Numbered from the stretch's first letter, positions 1-14,564 are shown. The stretch: DNA of 64,000 nt from Caprimulgus europaeus (GCA_907165065.1 OU015532.1:48216839-48280838); one strand, 5' to 3'. Numbers and translations: made by a program. Notes: generated by a model from the sequence alone, not told the origin.

Positions 1-3000
1 CCTTTATTTCACACAAAGCCCAGCGAACTGGAGTTCCTATGCAAACAAGAGGAACTTGTACTGAATGGGGAATTCAGGGCTCAGATCCGATTTCCATTTT
101 TATTCTGTTCCTCGCTCCTGCCTGCCAAGAGGAGGAGGTTTGTTCTGCATCCTGATGAAGGGTCTCCTCCAACTGACGAAGCTGTGTACACTAACTCCTT
201 GCTCTAGCCTTTGATGTTGCTAGGGCTGTGTTCCAGCAGGCCTCTGAATACAGCTTTCAGGCCCTTCCCCACTGCTGATACAATCCCCTTCCATCCTGCT
301 TGGCCCCATGCAGCGGTGGCTCGGGCTGGTTCTTAGTGGTGCCCTCACCCTTAATGGACTGACTGGCTGATACTGAAGATAGGGAGAAAGTATTAAGACT
401 CCCCCACCCCCTGCCTTGTTCTGCTGTAGGAGAAATGAGCTCAGCTGTCAGGGCTTGGCATAGGCTGGATGGAGTTTTAACCTCAGCAGAGTCCAGCATG
501 AGGCACTGAGGAAAGGTTCTGGATGTTCAACCTCTCTTTTTTTACCTAACCATGGACATGTAATGCAGAGTCTTTGAAGGGAAAGCTTGGAGTCTTTGTA
601 AATACTGTCAGAAAGATTCTCAGTGGTAGGTATTGAGGAGTGCCACCATCCCTGTCTGTAATCACTGGTACGTGCTGTGCCGTTTGCAGCCCACGAGCGT
701 TAGACCCTGGCTGTGCTGTGTGGTTACAGTGGAGGACTTCAGGTATAACCAAATGCCCCAGGGCCCTTTCTTGCCATTTGGCCTGGAAATCAAGCCTATT
801 CCAGTTAGGTAAAATGTTCCAAAAAGAAATATGACTCTTAATTTCCCTAATCCTAGCCCTGCTTTTTTTGTTATTACTGTTAGTTGTTGGGCTTTACTTA
901 TTTTTTTGCAGTGGAAAATAGCTAATTACAGGGTTTTTTTAAGGGGACAGAGTTCTTCCCCGCTTGTGTCAAGGTGTCTTTGTGGGTAGCTGTGTCAAAG
1001 AAATGAGATTAATGCCATTCCATCACATTTATACTGCCCTTCCTATAGGCTTGCATGTATAGAGTGGGAAATAAGAACCCAACTCCTGCTGCTGCCAGAG
1101 CACGTACAGATACAGACCTGGAGCTGCCAAGGAGTACAGGCCAGTGGCCCTTTTTCACTGTCACAGTCCAAGGGCTCACCTGCCTTGAGACCCACACACT
1201 AGCAAAAACCTTCAACTGGAACGTGGCAGGTGTCAGGTTTTGCCAGAGCCACGAGGGGTTACGGGCTAAAGCTGAAACCAGCCCCCCCTGAGCCTGTCAC
1301 ACAGCAACACTGGTGTGAATGCAGGCAGGATGCTCTGGGGCTTGTTCTCCAGAACCTTCCTGGGACTCCCTCTGAGGGGCAATGTGGCATCACTGCCTGT
1401 GCCTTGAGCACTATGACTTGGTTAAACTGCTCTTTATGGGCAGGACTGTTCAGAAGGAGGCTTGGCTCAGACAGGGTGAGATGATCCTGCCGTGAAGGCA
1501 TGGCCAGTGCAGTCACCCAGGGAGCTTCACTGACCCATGTGTCTCTGCAAAGCCAGGTAAGCTCATGGCACTGCAGTCCTCAGACAGGTTTTCAATAAGG
1601 CACCTTCAGAGTTGAGTTGTGGTGGGATAATGCCCTCTCCTGAGCTGATCAGAAGAGCGTTGTGATACTGGCTAGGTGTTCATTAGGATGTTGTCCTTGC
1701 TGCCCCACACTACCCCACAGCATGCTCCTTTCCAGGAGAACCATGTGTTCATGAGCCAAGATCCTTATTGCTTGGTGCCTAGTGCGTGAGTTTGAAGGGC
1801 TTGGCTTGAGATGGAGGTAGAGATTTCTGCTCCCAGGTTTCACTGCAGTGTATGTCCTGGAGATTTCTCCCCTGGTGAGAAAGACACTGGAGCTGTTCAC
1901 ACAGCAGCTGCCAAATGTCGTGTCAGGTGCTTTCAGGTAACCTAACATCAACTTTGGGTTGCCTTAATTCCCTGAGTGATAAACTGAAGCTGTTCAGCTC
2001 CTGTTACACAAACAGCCAAGATGCTCCACCCGAGGGCAGGAACACATAAAGGAAAAAGGAGGATGGAAATTGCTAGAACCATCTGAAGCAATCGCTCAAC
2101 GCTGCTGCTTGTGAATCAGCCTGCTGAAAACCAGTCCCCAGGACTGCTCTTTCCTTCAGCCCTGTCAATAGGGCTGGTGGATTGGGCAAGTCCTGCAGCC
2201 TCTGGGAGGAAGTTGCTCATACTATTTAGCAATATTTGATCACATAATGTTTTTATAGTGTTTTGAAACTCCAGTGAGTAAGTGTAGCTGACAGCAAGGC
2301 TGGAGGAGCCAGGCCATCTGCTTTATTGACAACTCCTCTTGTCCCTTTGTTGTTTTGTATTTATTAGCTAGCCAGTTTTTTTAGTTTTTCAGAAAGTGAA
2401 ACATGTCTGGTAAAAACCCACCACACTCTGCCCAGAGGATAGCACAGGCATGGCTGTCATCAACACCAGAAAGTGGTGTAATGTCATCCATCCAGGGACA
2501 GGCCTGCCACAGGAAAAGAGGTGTATTTCTAAACCACAGGAAATTAACTGGGGAATCTCCACCTGCCCCACCCCAAAACAATCCCAAGTTGCTTCCTCAG
2601 TCTGCCTACATGCCTCAGAGATAAAACCATCCCCAGGATTCTCCCTGGTGTGACTTGCTGGCACACATCAGGTCACCCCACCTCTTGCAAAGGTGGCAGG
2701 AGGCTGGTATGCAGCTATCCGTTGCTGCTGGAGGTGTTTCCTGCCTCCTAGCTGAGGGGGAGGAGTGGAGTCTTGTCTTTGGAGCTAAAAAGCAAGAGGA
2801 GTAGGTGATGGATTTAGGATCTCTGCCTCTAACCACTTCTTGTCCTCTCTGAGCATTACTGATGTGCTGCTCGTAGCTTCTGAGGTGCCAGCATGCAGGC
2901 TGCACGTTCTGGCAGTGCTCTGAGTAACCTGAAAACGACTTTGGAAGTTTGCTGGAGTAACCAGCATGCTTAAATGCTGACAGTTTCATTCTTTTCCCCT

Positions 3001-6000
3001 CCCAGTTCATTCAGAGGCTTTGTTCCTCCTCGAGGGTTTTGCACTCAGACATCCGAGGCAAGCTGCCTTACACACTTCCCTTTGTTGTGCCTGTGGGCAT
3101 GGTTTCAGTGCTTGCACGCTGCTTGCCGATACAAAGCACTGCCAAGGCAGCATGGCCCCAGGCAGCAGGAGAGGTGAGGCAGAGGAGCAGGCAGCATCCT
3201 ACTTTCTCTTTCTTATGGCTCCCACACCCCTCTTTGCTGTCTTCAGGAGCTCAGGAACCACATTTCGCAGCCAAACAAATTGCCCTGCTATTTCCTTAGT
3301 ACTCTCCTGCCTTTTAGTTCCCTTCATTTTCTTTTTCCCTACGCTCTCATCTCAACACTTGATGATTTCCATTTCTTTTTCTTAAACAGGCAATGCCAGA
3401 TCTTCCTTCCTGCCTGAAATCCAGCTCAGATCCCCACAAAAGGCTGAATAAACTCTTCTGTCAGCCAGGCTGGGGTGAATCTATACCATTGAATGGTGTT
3501 TTCCTGTTACAGTTAATGCACGTTCACAACCATTGTTTCAAAGCAATTTGCACTTGTTGAGAGCGTCTTTCTGAGCCAGCCACTGCCTGTGCTTGCCCCT
3601 CTTTAGCTGGAAAGCTGACATCTCCAAAATGAAACACCTCTCCTTTGTCATTTGGTGTAATCATGAGCCTGTCAGCTTCCCTGTTGCCCTACAATCTTCC
3701 CCCTGAGCAGACAGCGCTCTCCTCTGCAGGGTGATGCTGTGATGTTTTCCAAGGGACACATTGGGGAGCTTGTTCTAAATATTAGTCCTTGCCACTGGTG
3801 ATGGAGAAGATGGATGCTGAGGAGCGTTAGGATTTCCCTCACTGCAGTACCCCAGGCACAAACAGCTCCAGTTGTATAATCAAATAGGCCATCCAAGCAC
3901 CGGAAAGGTTGTGTCCAGAGACACGGCTTTCTGAGGGCCAGGGACAATGCTGATAAAGATCAAGTGGCTAATTGTGAGCAACAGCCTCCAAATTGCCTCC
4001 GGATGAATAAGTCACAGTGGGTGATCCAGGCATATTTTCACATGGATACGGACTCATTCACAGAAGCAGGGAGCTGGAAAACATCAGGGTGAGTTCCAAT
4101 TGGCTGGAAGGGAGTGAAAAGGTTTGGGTTTCAGTAGGGATTGCGTCATAGCTTTGTGTGGTTATTCCTATCTGGTGGGACCTCTGCAAAAGCAAAGGGG
4201 CCCAGAGAGCAGGACTGGAAATCTGCTGTTGCTGGTGCTTGGGGTTGGCTGCTCTCGTTATGATTTCCTTTGACATTTCCAGGATTGATGTGAGGACTGG
4301 CAAAGTGCAACAGTAAGAGGAGATTTGGACTTCCAGAACTCTTTCATAGGTGTTAAATTAAGGCAAAAAAATCTTTGTGGTGAATTGCCTGTCACAGCAT
4401 TTCTGCATGAGCTGTGGCTGGAGCCAGGCATGGAGCTGGGAGAGCGTGTCCTGGGGCATCACAAGAGGCATGAAGGAGGGTGGAGAGTTTCCTTTCTTTT
4501 GAAAAACGAGTGAGGGAAGAGGTGGTTTATCCAAAATCCTCCCTTGCCAGCAACCTGAATGGAAGCTACTGCAACACAGCGGGGCACTGTTAGGGAATGA
4601 TCCTTGTTACCCCTCCAGGACTTGTATTTGGTACTGAAGGCCAGTTCCTAAGTCACATTTAGGCATCTATTTGCTCTTTGAGCTAGTGAAATCACCATGA
4701 CATGGGCACCTTTGTGCAGCTGGCTGTTCGTATCTTAGCCTTGCCAGCTAAAGTGCCAGTGGTAATGCAGAGGTTGGAGGTACCTCTGAGACCCCCACCT
4801 AAAGCCTCACCCACTGGTTGCTGAATCTGTGGTGACAGGCATGGCCAGGCAAAGCAGTGCTGGTGGCTGTAGCTGTTCAGAGCACCCTTGTTCTTGGAGG
4901 TCCAAGAGTCTCCTTATTCCAGAAAACACTGCCATCACTGTGAGCACCTCTTCATGGCAGTGGTTTCCTTGCCCTGCCCTGTGCAGGATCTGCTGCAGAG
5001 TTTGCATCTGTTTGTGCTCTGCTTTGAGTCTTGCTTTAAAAGAATTAATTTTCATCCCAGACCTGAGCACTCTCGGCTTTGCTTGTTCACTCCCTTCTAA
5101 CTTCTGGTTGTAAAAGTTGCAACCACACTCTTCTTTTCCCCTAAAATGTGGAGCCTGCCAGCTCCAAAAAGAAAAAGTTCTGAGCAGCAATGAAGAAGAC
5201 AAGTGAGCATGCTAGACATCTCCAGCCCCCCCAGACATGTCCCATGTCAACACACACCCCCAGAAAGCGTTTCCTTCAGAGAGTCCTGACCAAGACCACC
5301 TGTCCTCCAAAGCAGTTCAGCTCCCAGCAGTCTGTTCCTGCTCAGGGAAGAATGGTGATCCCATAGCAAAGCTCATGCCAGCCAGCCTCTCCTGCTGTCA
5401 TTCACACCCAGCTCTTCCCTGGGTCTGAAGGAGAACAGCTGGGCAGTGTGTGGCTTCCTAGTGAGCAGTGAGCTTCAGCCTAGGAGAGGTGGGAGGTTCA
5501 GGGAGGTGTTGGCAAGAAGATTAATGTCCTTATGGTGGATCCTGCAGTGTTTGCTACCATTTATTCAGGAGAGCTTGAGCTGAGAGTTGATCTTGAGAGC
5601 AGCATCAGAAGATGACAGGCTCTTTCCTGAGAGTAAGTGCCAACACTGTGAATTTTGTTCCTTGTAGGAACAAAGCCTGTGCCAAAATTATTGCCAGCTC
5701 AGGGAGTGTCAGAGTCGCAGAGAGAAGGATGTGCCCACCACAACTTGCACAGCTCTGTGAGGTGCTGCAGGACCTCACAAAACCAACGTTGCTATCAGCA
5801 GACTTATGGTGTGCCCATGATCCCAGCATGCAGAGAACCTTGAAGGCAGACAGGAGCCAGACAGGAACTCTGGACTCCCAAAGCAGGGTTCCTGCCTCAT
5901 GGTGTGTGTGACCTGTTGCACCAAGGTCTGGCAGCCCTCCCAGTGTCAGCAGGCTGTTTCATCAGACCCATCCCCAAGCTCATATGCTTGCTTGAAAGCC

Positions 6001-9000
6001 CTGCTCCCTCCTTATGAGAAGAAATAAAAAAAGCAGTTCTCCTGAGCAGTCTGAGCCACGGCCTCCAGAAATCCCTCCTTGAGGACACAGCCATTCCAAA
6101 AACATTTTGACAGCCAGTGTCCTTATGCTTTGGCTAAAGTTAGTCTCTGGGGGCTTATGTGTTAAGTGTTGACTGTGTCTGGGCTGCTCTGCCAAGCTGC
6201 AGAGGGATGATGTCTCAGGAGAACCATCTGAGCCCTCTCCCACGTCAGTTCTTCCCTGCCAGCATCCCTGTGAGAACCTGGGGCGGCCTCACCTGCGGGT
6301 GCGCGCTGGGGAGGGGAGGGATGAGCGTAGGAGTAAACGGGACCAGAGATGTACATGGGCTGGCAGAGCTCGTGGGCCAGGACAGGAGGTGAGCTCTGTT
6401 ACAAGTGAAGACAACAAACCCTGTGAGTCTGAGTTCAGAAGAGCTCTTTCCTCCCGGGCTCTGTGAAGGGCCTTGGGCTACCCAGCGGTGGCTGCTGTGT
6501 TCAGCGCCCGTCCCCTCCTCAGCCCCGGGCTTTGCCTTCAGGCCGCCGCGCTGCCTGCTCCTGCATCGCTCCTCACCTGCCTGCAGAGCCCTGCTGCCGA
6601 GAACAGTGCTGGGGTTCCACCATGGTACAGTTATCTAGTGCTGATTTCTGCACAAAGCTGGGTTAGTTTAAATACAAACACAGTCAGAATATCAGGAGAT
6701 GGCGGGACTGTTCCCAGCTCTGCCGCTCGCTCACTGGTTGCTTTCAGGTCAATCACTTGGTATCTCTACACTGCAGCTTCCCCAGCAGGAAAATGCAGAC
6801 AGACAGACAATAATTTGATAAAAACATTTTGGAAATATGGAGATTATAAGCTCTAAGGACTGTTGTATAATGATACTCAGGCAGTCAAGTAATCAGACTT
6901 GCCCTCAAAGCAAAAGTGAAACCAATAGAAAGAATCTGATCACATCAGAGACTTGCAGGGCGAGAGCCAGAGCTGATGGGTTTCACCACTCTTGCCTTGC
7001 AGCGGGCTTGGCAGCACCTGCAAATACCCATGAGCTGCATGGGGTGCGTGTAGGTAGAGCTGGCTCAGAGTTTTCTGTTAGGATGGTTTCAGGGCAGTAA
7101 ATTTTCAAAGAAATTTATATTTTCTGCTGGAATTTTTGTAATTATTATTATTTTCTTAATCAGAGAGGAAAAAAAAAAATCTACTTCCACACACCCTGAC
7201 CCTGCATCATGCTGTGCTTCCTCCAGCACGAGCATCTTGGAGCTGTGACTTCTGGGGTGTGCAGGCTCTCTGGCTCCAGAGCACTTGCCAGCCACTGCCA
7301 CAGAGCCAGGAAACCCCAGAGCTCAGGATCCCAGGTCCTGATGCTGAGGTTCCCTGCGCAGCCTTGCTTTGGCTCAGAGGATGCCGTGGCTTTAGCAGCA
7401 CACTGGGTCATGATAGCATTGCTGGAGAAAAGAATGTCATTTAGGCTTCCTCCTGACAAAATGTGCTCCTTCTGAGGAGAGTTACTTAAATATCTTCAGT
7501 TCCAGACTGTGTCAGACTTTCTCTGGCAATCAGGAGATGGGTTTGGCTGGGATGGTGGCACCTGGGCTCCCAAAGCAAGCCCAGAGCTCTGTCTCTTGCT
7601 GCAGAAGGCATCTGCTGGGACTCAGCACAGCAGAGCTGCTCTCCGCCCCTGCTTGTTACCAAGTGCAGTTTCTGTGGCTGTTTGCAGTGTCTGGGCTCCC
7701 CTGAGCGTGCCAGCACACCTTATGCAAAAGCAATATTACAAGTACAAGGAAAAATGTTCCCCAGAGCCACTGGTAGATGGCCAAAGTGTGCTATGTGCAT
7801 TAGCACGGGTCAGCCTGGCAGCCAGGCTCTGACTTGGGAATACGCAACAAGATAAATTTCTTTAGCAGTAGCTGTATTAAAAGATCCTATAAGCAAGTTC
7901 AGAACAAAACTCCAGATAGTTACAAGCTCTTGCACCTAATATTTCAGGGGGGACAGGAATGGAAATGTAAACCTTTTATTAGTACCAGCAATGAGAAATG
8001 AGATTTATTTCAGGTGTGCTATATATTATTGAAAGGTTATGCAGAATTTAGAGATAATATATGATATGTGTGAGGGGGTATATATTATTTAATGAGGAAG
8101 TGGATGAAAGGAAGGCAGCAGGAAAAAAAATGGGACAAAAGCAAATGATAATTCCATCAGGCAGGATCTCAAGGACGTTGAAGAGTGAAAAGCGTAGCTC
8201 AAGACATCGTCTAATTTATCTCACTGGTGCTAAAATGAGCATGAAAACTATTTCTAAATGGCAGATAATTCAGATCTGAGAAATGTCTCTTACATATAAT
8301 TTAAAAGGGAGAGGAATTTGCACTGTTATTATTAATAATAGAAGATTTTACTTAAAAATTCAGGAACTTAATGTTCCTCTAGTCTAGTTTTTCTCAGATT
8401 GCAGAAAGTTATCTGTGAAATGTGGAGCCATTTTAATGTTTCATATGGGGCAGAAATACTGTTCTCTTTTTCTCCAGGACACCAAAGTAAGAGGCAAGCA
8501 GGGTAATAAGTTTGATCAGGAACCTGTGAGTTTGTTGTATAGACACTGGAGGCAGCTCTGGTTTTTATTCTGTCTGCAAGAGAGAACCACAGCCGAGCGT
8601 TTCTGTCAGTGCCTGGCTGGACACCTTCCTCCCTTGCTCTCTCTGAACTGTACAGAGCTGTATCCAGCCCAGACTTGCCTCACACCCCAGAGTGACAAGG
8701 GTTACCTACATGCTTGTAGAGATTAATTGTGGAACTTCCCAGGAACAACATTGTGTAGCACAATATGGAAAAGCTAAACCACAAACCCCCTCTCGTCTCA
8801 TAAAGGGTTTGCTCGTGCCGCCCTGTTCTCCCCAAAGCTTCAGATTTATTTTTTTCTGAGACTCATAATTTCCACTTACATCCTACCATGTCTTTCAGAC
8901 ATTTGTCAAGGAGGCTCTTATAGTTTTTCTTGAGTAAGAATTCTCCTGTTCCTAATTTTATCCTGCCTGAATATACCTCTTTGTCTTCCCTTAGATGTTT

Positions 9001-9753
9001 TACTGTCTGCTTTCTGGTTTTAGCTTTTAGATTATTACAGTTTTTAGCTTTTGCATGACCAGGATTGCCATTCTTAGCTCTTAGTTACTCTCAAGATTAT
9101 ATTTCCCTGACATCAGTTTCACCTTTCCCTGACATCTTTCCAGTTTTCCTATTGTTTTTTAGATTATAAATTCAGCAGAATCTTTACAGGTGTGATGACA
9201 CCATGGCATGAAGAATGGAATCAGCCTGACTCTCATGGAGTCTCTGGATTGCTCAGACTTTTTTTGGCAGATCTTGAATGAGTGTCTTTCATATTTGGCT
9301 GTCCATTGCCATCTCATAGTAGAATTTTGCAGCCACCTTGTCCATTTTCTGGGTTCCTGGTGGCTTTGGACTTCTGTCTGTGGTGAGAAAGGTGCAGAGA
9401 GTGAGCACTGCAACCTGAAATCCTGACATTTAGGAGATAATTCTGTCTGAAGCTCTCTGCCTTGTCTTTTGCTTCTTCCTCTGTCTGCTCTGCAAAGTAC
9501 ACTGAGAGAAAAGGTAAGGTACTCGTCTTGTGAGAAGCTTGGCAGTGGCTGCTCTTCAGAGGGCTTTGCACTAGCACCAGGGGAGTGCTGAGGAGGCCTT
9601 TAAGTAGGATAAAACCTATGGGTGCCAGTTCTTTCTCTAACCACTGCTGTGTCAGAGTCCTCCCTTGGGTTATCCAGACAGATTCTCCTACTCCTTCATC
9701 TCTCACTTTGCTATGGACCAGTAGTGCTATAGCCACACAGCACAAATGACACA
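1..9753. other. Upstream PAMR1 intron sequence (no exon recognised)
   Basis: I searched by eye for the CUB and EGF exons of PAMR1 (expected motifs such as an acidic DYVEVRDGD block or the CLAGYTGQRC block) and found none. The open frames here are short, lack splice context and resemble no family I know. Since the first PAMR1 exon in the window starts in phase 1, at least one more coding exon must lie upstream, so this is most likely intron. A single small EGF-type exon could be missed by eye. Confidence 0.55.
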
Positions 9754-10238
9754 AAGAAATACAGGGAGGTGCTGGAGCGTGTCCAGAGGAGGGAACGGAG
9801 CTGGGGAAGGGTCTGGAGCACAAGTGTGCTGAGTTCCTGGCTGAGGGAACTGGGGGTGCTGAGCCTGGAGAAAAGGAGGCTGAGGGGAGACCTTCTGGCT
9901 CTGTCCAAGTCCCTGCAAGGAGGGTGGAGAAAGGTGGGGGTGGGTCTGTTCAACCAAGGAGCAAGGGACAGGACAAGAGGAAATGGGCTCCAGTTGCCCC
10001 AGGGGAGGTTTAGATTGGATTTTTCAGTGAGGAAAAATTTCTTCATCGAAAAGGTTGTCAAGCATTGGAACAGGCTGCCCAGGGAGGTGATGGAGTCCCC
10101 ATCCCTGGAGGCATTTAAAAGCCATGTTGATGTGGTGCTCAGGGACAAGGTTTAGTGCTGGACTCAGCAGTGTGAGGTTTACAGTTGGACTTGATGATCT
10201 TAAAGGTCTTTTCCAACCAACACGATTCTGGGATTCTC
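9754..10238 (+). mobile_element. CR1 LINE, 5'-truncated 3' end (sense on +)
   Basis: The + strand encodes a decayed end of the CR1 reverse-transcriptase [40 protein letters not shown] and [20 protein letters not shown] are typical CR1 C-terminal motifs. It is followed by the short 3' UTR and the characteristic tail (GGACTTGATGATCTTAAAGG ... ATTCTGGGATTCT). The copy is 5'-truncated, as is usual for CR1. The same segment occurs in opposite orientation at about 63,107-63,600, but I infer two independent insertions of related CR1 subfamilies and not one duplication. Confidence 0.92.
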
Positions 10239-12915
10239 TTCTGTGTCTAAGACACCTACCAGGTAGGAAGCTGGAGCCCCAGGGCAGGAGGAATAATGTT
10301 CCTCATGCAGATCAGAGCAGTCTAACTGTGGCCTAGGCACGGTTCCAGCCCATGGTGTGCCCCTGGCCAGCCCACCACCTGCTTCCCACGGCAGCGCTGT
10401 CCAGGGGGCTCGCAGCCCCTGCTCCGCTGCAGGGGCCAGGCTAGAGGAGGCACAGGATGGGTACAGGGTGGGTGGGGATGGCTGTGGGTGGGTGAGTGCT
10501 GTGAGAGGGGTCCACCCCACCCGACTGTGAAGGCTGGGCCACGTGGAGAGGAGGGCTGGTATTCAGGAATACTCAGTAGATGGCAGGATCAGGCCCATCC
10601 TGCCCATGCAAGGGACTCTGCAGTGGTAGATCCCAAAGAAACTGAAGATTGCTGGTCAGCTCAGGTGGCTGGGTTTTATGGCCAGTGTGTGTATCCAGAG
10701 GGGAAGGGCAGAGCTAGGTATGAATGACATTTAAAAATGTCCTTTTCCTTTCTTTTTGACTTCTGAGAAACATTTGTTGGGGAGTTAGATACAGCCTTAC
10801 ACCAGGAGAGAATGTTGAAAGGCTTGAATAAAATATCTCAAACAAAGGACACTGTCCTAAAATTCAGTGGGATATACTGCACACTCTGAAAGATGTAAGA
10901 GCCAGTCCAATTCCCAGTCTTGATGGGAAGCTATCCACGAAAAGAGAGAACTGGATGAAGCACACAGGGGCTAGGATTCTCTCCACAGTCACTGTTCAAA
11001 GCTCCATTGCCTGAAGTGCTCACAGGGAAAGGGAAAAGGTGCAGAAGAGCTGCCTGAAACATCTTAGGTGAAAGGGATAAAAGGCAAGTCAAACCAAAGA
11101 GGGGAAAAAAGCTCCAGAGCTCAAACCAAAGCAGCAGAGACAGGTACCAGAGTAACTGAGGGTGGCTTTCAGGCTAGGTAATGTAGCTAAAACAGAGCTC
11201 AGCAGTGTTCCTGAGATGCAGGGAACATCCCAGGAGTTAAAAACACATTTAATTTGTAGAGAGAAAGAATGAACTTACACAATGATCCAAAGAAAAAATA
11301 AAATGAGTGGTTGTGCCTCCAGTGGCAACGTTTGAAGAATAGGACAGTCCATGAGGAAGATCCTGTGTTAGAAGAGAACAGACAACCAGTGACAAAGGCC
11401 TGGGGACAGAAGGGACGTGGCTACTCATAACACTTGGCTGTTTTGCCATCAGAGAAACCCCACAGTGACTCTGCCTGTAACATCCCTGCGAGGAAAGGGG
11501 TGCTCTCATTTGTTAGATACAGCAGATGAAGTAATTTACCCATGGCCACAGTTTATAGCTATGATTAGATCTCATGACCTTCTGCCTCCATATCCTCCAC
11601 TCTAGGCCATAGTTCCCTTACTAAGTGAAACTGAATTTACATCATGAATAAAGCCAGAGTTGTTCCAGCTGGGTCACACTGGCACAGAGAAGCTGAAGAC
11701 AGCCTGGCAGCCAGAGCAAATCAAAAGGCTTAGAAACTAAATAACTTCATCACTTAGGAGACTGAACAAGAACAAATCCTTATAGATTGTGGAAAAAAAG
11801 TAAGTGTAGCTTGGTGACATTTTTTCCAGGATGGACCTAGAGCACAAAAGCACCACAACATTTGTTCTGCAGAGCTGAACTGGGCCACAAGCAAACCAAA
11901 AACCTGTGTTTAGGATAAGGAGAACTCTGGTGCACAGATGTTTCTAATCATCTTCTTTTCTCATTTGATAAGCTGAGTGTGACTTTACATTGGAAGACAG
12001 AAATATAAATGTAGGGAAATGAAATGCTGTTCAGAGAAAGGTATGGAGGGAGTGACTGGGAATACAGAGATCATGACTTAGAAACTGAGAAGTTAAAACA
12101 CCAAGAAATTCTATGCTCCCATTATTCCCCTTTCATTTATATATCTGCTTGTATATACACATGTGCACCGATGTATGCATGTATATGTATGTGTGCCTGT
12201 ATTTCACATGGGAAACATCAAGGGCTAGGAATTAATCCTGTTGCATTTTTATCATTATTCTTTCACTAAAGATCACACTGATGCAGAGCACTGGCAGCCA
12301 AGAGGAAACGTTGAGCTCCCCTAACTGGATGTGTTTTGGTTTGGAGCAGTGAGTCTGGGCCCTTCTCTCATGTTAGACAGTTTTTCTTTCCAAGACTCGT
12401 GCTTACTAGTGCACAAATGATGCTGCCCACTCGTTGTTTGATGTTTGTGGTAATCCATAAAATGAGGGGAATTTCTGCAGAGCCTTGTTCTTGCGAATGC
12501 TGCTGCTTTAGGACTGTTGCTCAAGGATCTCTTCCTCATGTGGATAATTGGATGCTCCACAATCCATATAAATAGATGCATTCATGTGTGTTCTGTGTAA
12601 GGATTACAGGGCTGGGGCCTTAGAAAAGCTTCTCCTCTGGAAGTGTAAGGATCAAAACTTGGTTAGCAAGCAACCAGCTAGGAGGCAAAACAGAAAAAGT
12701 CAAATTCTAGAAGCATGAGGTAGGGATGGTCTCTTTGGCATTCATCCCTGTCTTCAGTGGAGTGCCACAGCTCCCCAGAAAAACCCACAGCTTCTTTAAA
12801 CCTGGCCCTGACTCCTGTCCTGTGCAGGATCCCACCACGGATGGCCAGGCAAAGCCAGGGACACACAGAGGTGGGGAGCTCTGCAGGTACCAAAACCTGC
12901 ATTTCCTACACTGTT
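10239..12915. other. PAMR1 upstream intron, unique sequence
   Basis: No exon, repeat family or RNA gene recognised. There are modest AT-rich stretches and a short alternating TATA/TGTA-rich stretch around 12,140-12,200. Confidence 0.5.
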
Positions 12916-13681
12916 CTAATTCCTACACACAGAAACACACACATGTAATTACATACAGAAACACACACATGTAATTCCTACACACAGAAACACACACATG
13001 TAATTACATACAGAAACACACACATGTCATTCCTACATACAGAAACACACACATGTAATTACATACAGAAACACACCCATGTCATTCCTACACACAGAAA
13101 CACACACATGTAATTACATACAGAAACACACACATGTCATTACATACAGAAACACACATGTCATTACATACAGAAACACACATGTAATTACATACAGAAA
13201 CACACACATGTCATTCCTACATACAGAAACACACACATGTCATTCCTGCATACAGAAACACACACATGTCATTCCTACATACAGGAACACACACATGTAA
13301 TTCCTACATACAGAAACACACACATGTCATTCCTACATACAGAAACACACACATGTAATTACATACAGAAACACACACATGTCATTCCATACAGAAACAC
13401 ACACATGTCATTACATACAGAAACACACACATGTAATTACATACAGAAACACACATGTCATTCCTACATACAGAAACACACACATGTCATTCCATACAGA
13501 AACACACACATGTCATTCCTACATACAGAAACACACACATGTAATTACATAGAGAAACACACACATGTAATTCCTACATACAGAAACACACACATGTCAT
13601 TCCATACAGAAACACACACATGTCATTACATACAGAAACACACACATGTAATTCCACACACATGTAATTCCTGCATACAGA
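12916..13681. repeat. A/C-rich minisatellite, about 28 units of 23-31 bp
   Basis: A tandem array whose units share a core of CAGAAACACACACATGT followed by one of two connectors: AATTACATA (shorter unit) or CATTCCTACATA (longer unit). Units from both classes are interleaved and a few lack one CA dinucleotide or one connector triplet. I count about 28 occurrences of the CAGAAACAC-type core. Eight units contain ATGTAATTACAT, a perfect 12-bp palindrome. The array lies in the PAMR1 intron about 1.1 kb before the extra Sushi exon. The open frame across it (His/Thr-rich) is a by-product of the repeat and is not a gene. Confidence 0.95.
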
Positions 13682-14564
13682 AAACTGGTCTTAAGAAGTG
13701 GCTTGGAGAAGGTGAGTGGGGCACGGGTGTTCTCTGTCTCTCGCAGGGGAGAAGGGACAGCGTCACACGGAATGATGGGGTGGCAGACTGGGAACCGAGC
13801 AGTGGGTTTGTTACAAGCCAACACTCACTCTGTAGAGCTCACTGCCGTAGGGTATCGTGGACACCAAGTGTGTGGCTGAGTTTAGAAAACACTCAGACAA
13901 ATTAACACTAAAAAATAAATGACCAGGGTGAGTCACACCAGAAATACCGCTGTAGTTCAGGTCGCTGAATGCTGCCAGAATGTGCCAGGAAGGTATCCTA
14001 CATGCTTGCTCTGGTCTTATATTCCTTCCTCCAGAGCCACTGCTTACACCACCAAAGACAGGTTTCTGTGCCGGGTGGACCTTGGTTCTGATTTAGTAGG
14101 GCGAGTCTGATGCTCTCAGAGAAATCCTGCTTACAGTGTTCAGTATTTACTGCTTGCAGTAGTCAAACAGGCCATTGCCTACAAGTATTGTCCCAATAGA
14201 GCAAACCCTGTGGGTAAATATCAGAGCTTCGTAAATATAAAGCTTTCTTCTTAATGCCATTGTGATAATGCTTCATCTACACAAACAGTGATGCTTCAAT
14301 GTGTCAGTGAGGTTATCTGAAAAACTATATAAAAATGGAAAGCAAGTTTTAAAAGAATTTCAATAGAACCCTTTTAAGGATCTAAATTTTTTCATGCCCA
14401 AGCATGGTAGTTCATTCAAAACCCCTGTTAAGATGAAAAGTGCTTCAAATACTAATATTTTGAGCAAATGAGCCCTAATAATGCAAATAATTATGTACGT
14501 GATCACTTCACACTTCTGAGTACTCCCATTGAACTGAATGGATCTAGATATGTTTTGAAAAATG

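Noticed and set aside
8415-8726. Open frame with CQCLAG resembling the EGF segment CACLAGYTG
   Set aside because: The upstream EGF cysteines and the following GYTGQRC are absent and no phase 1 splice sites flank it.
9314-10148. Minus-strand open frames of 145-169 codons
   Set aside because: The part after 9,754 is antisense to a CR1 copy and the rest shows no family resemblance or splice context.
13079-13905. 222-codon His/Thr-rich open frame, and a superficial resemblance of the array to a CRISPR array
   Set aside because: The units are contiguous variants of one minisatellite with no unique spacers, in a vertebrate intron, and the frame has no support outside the repeat.
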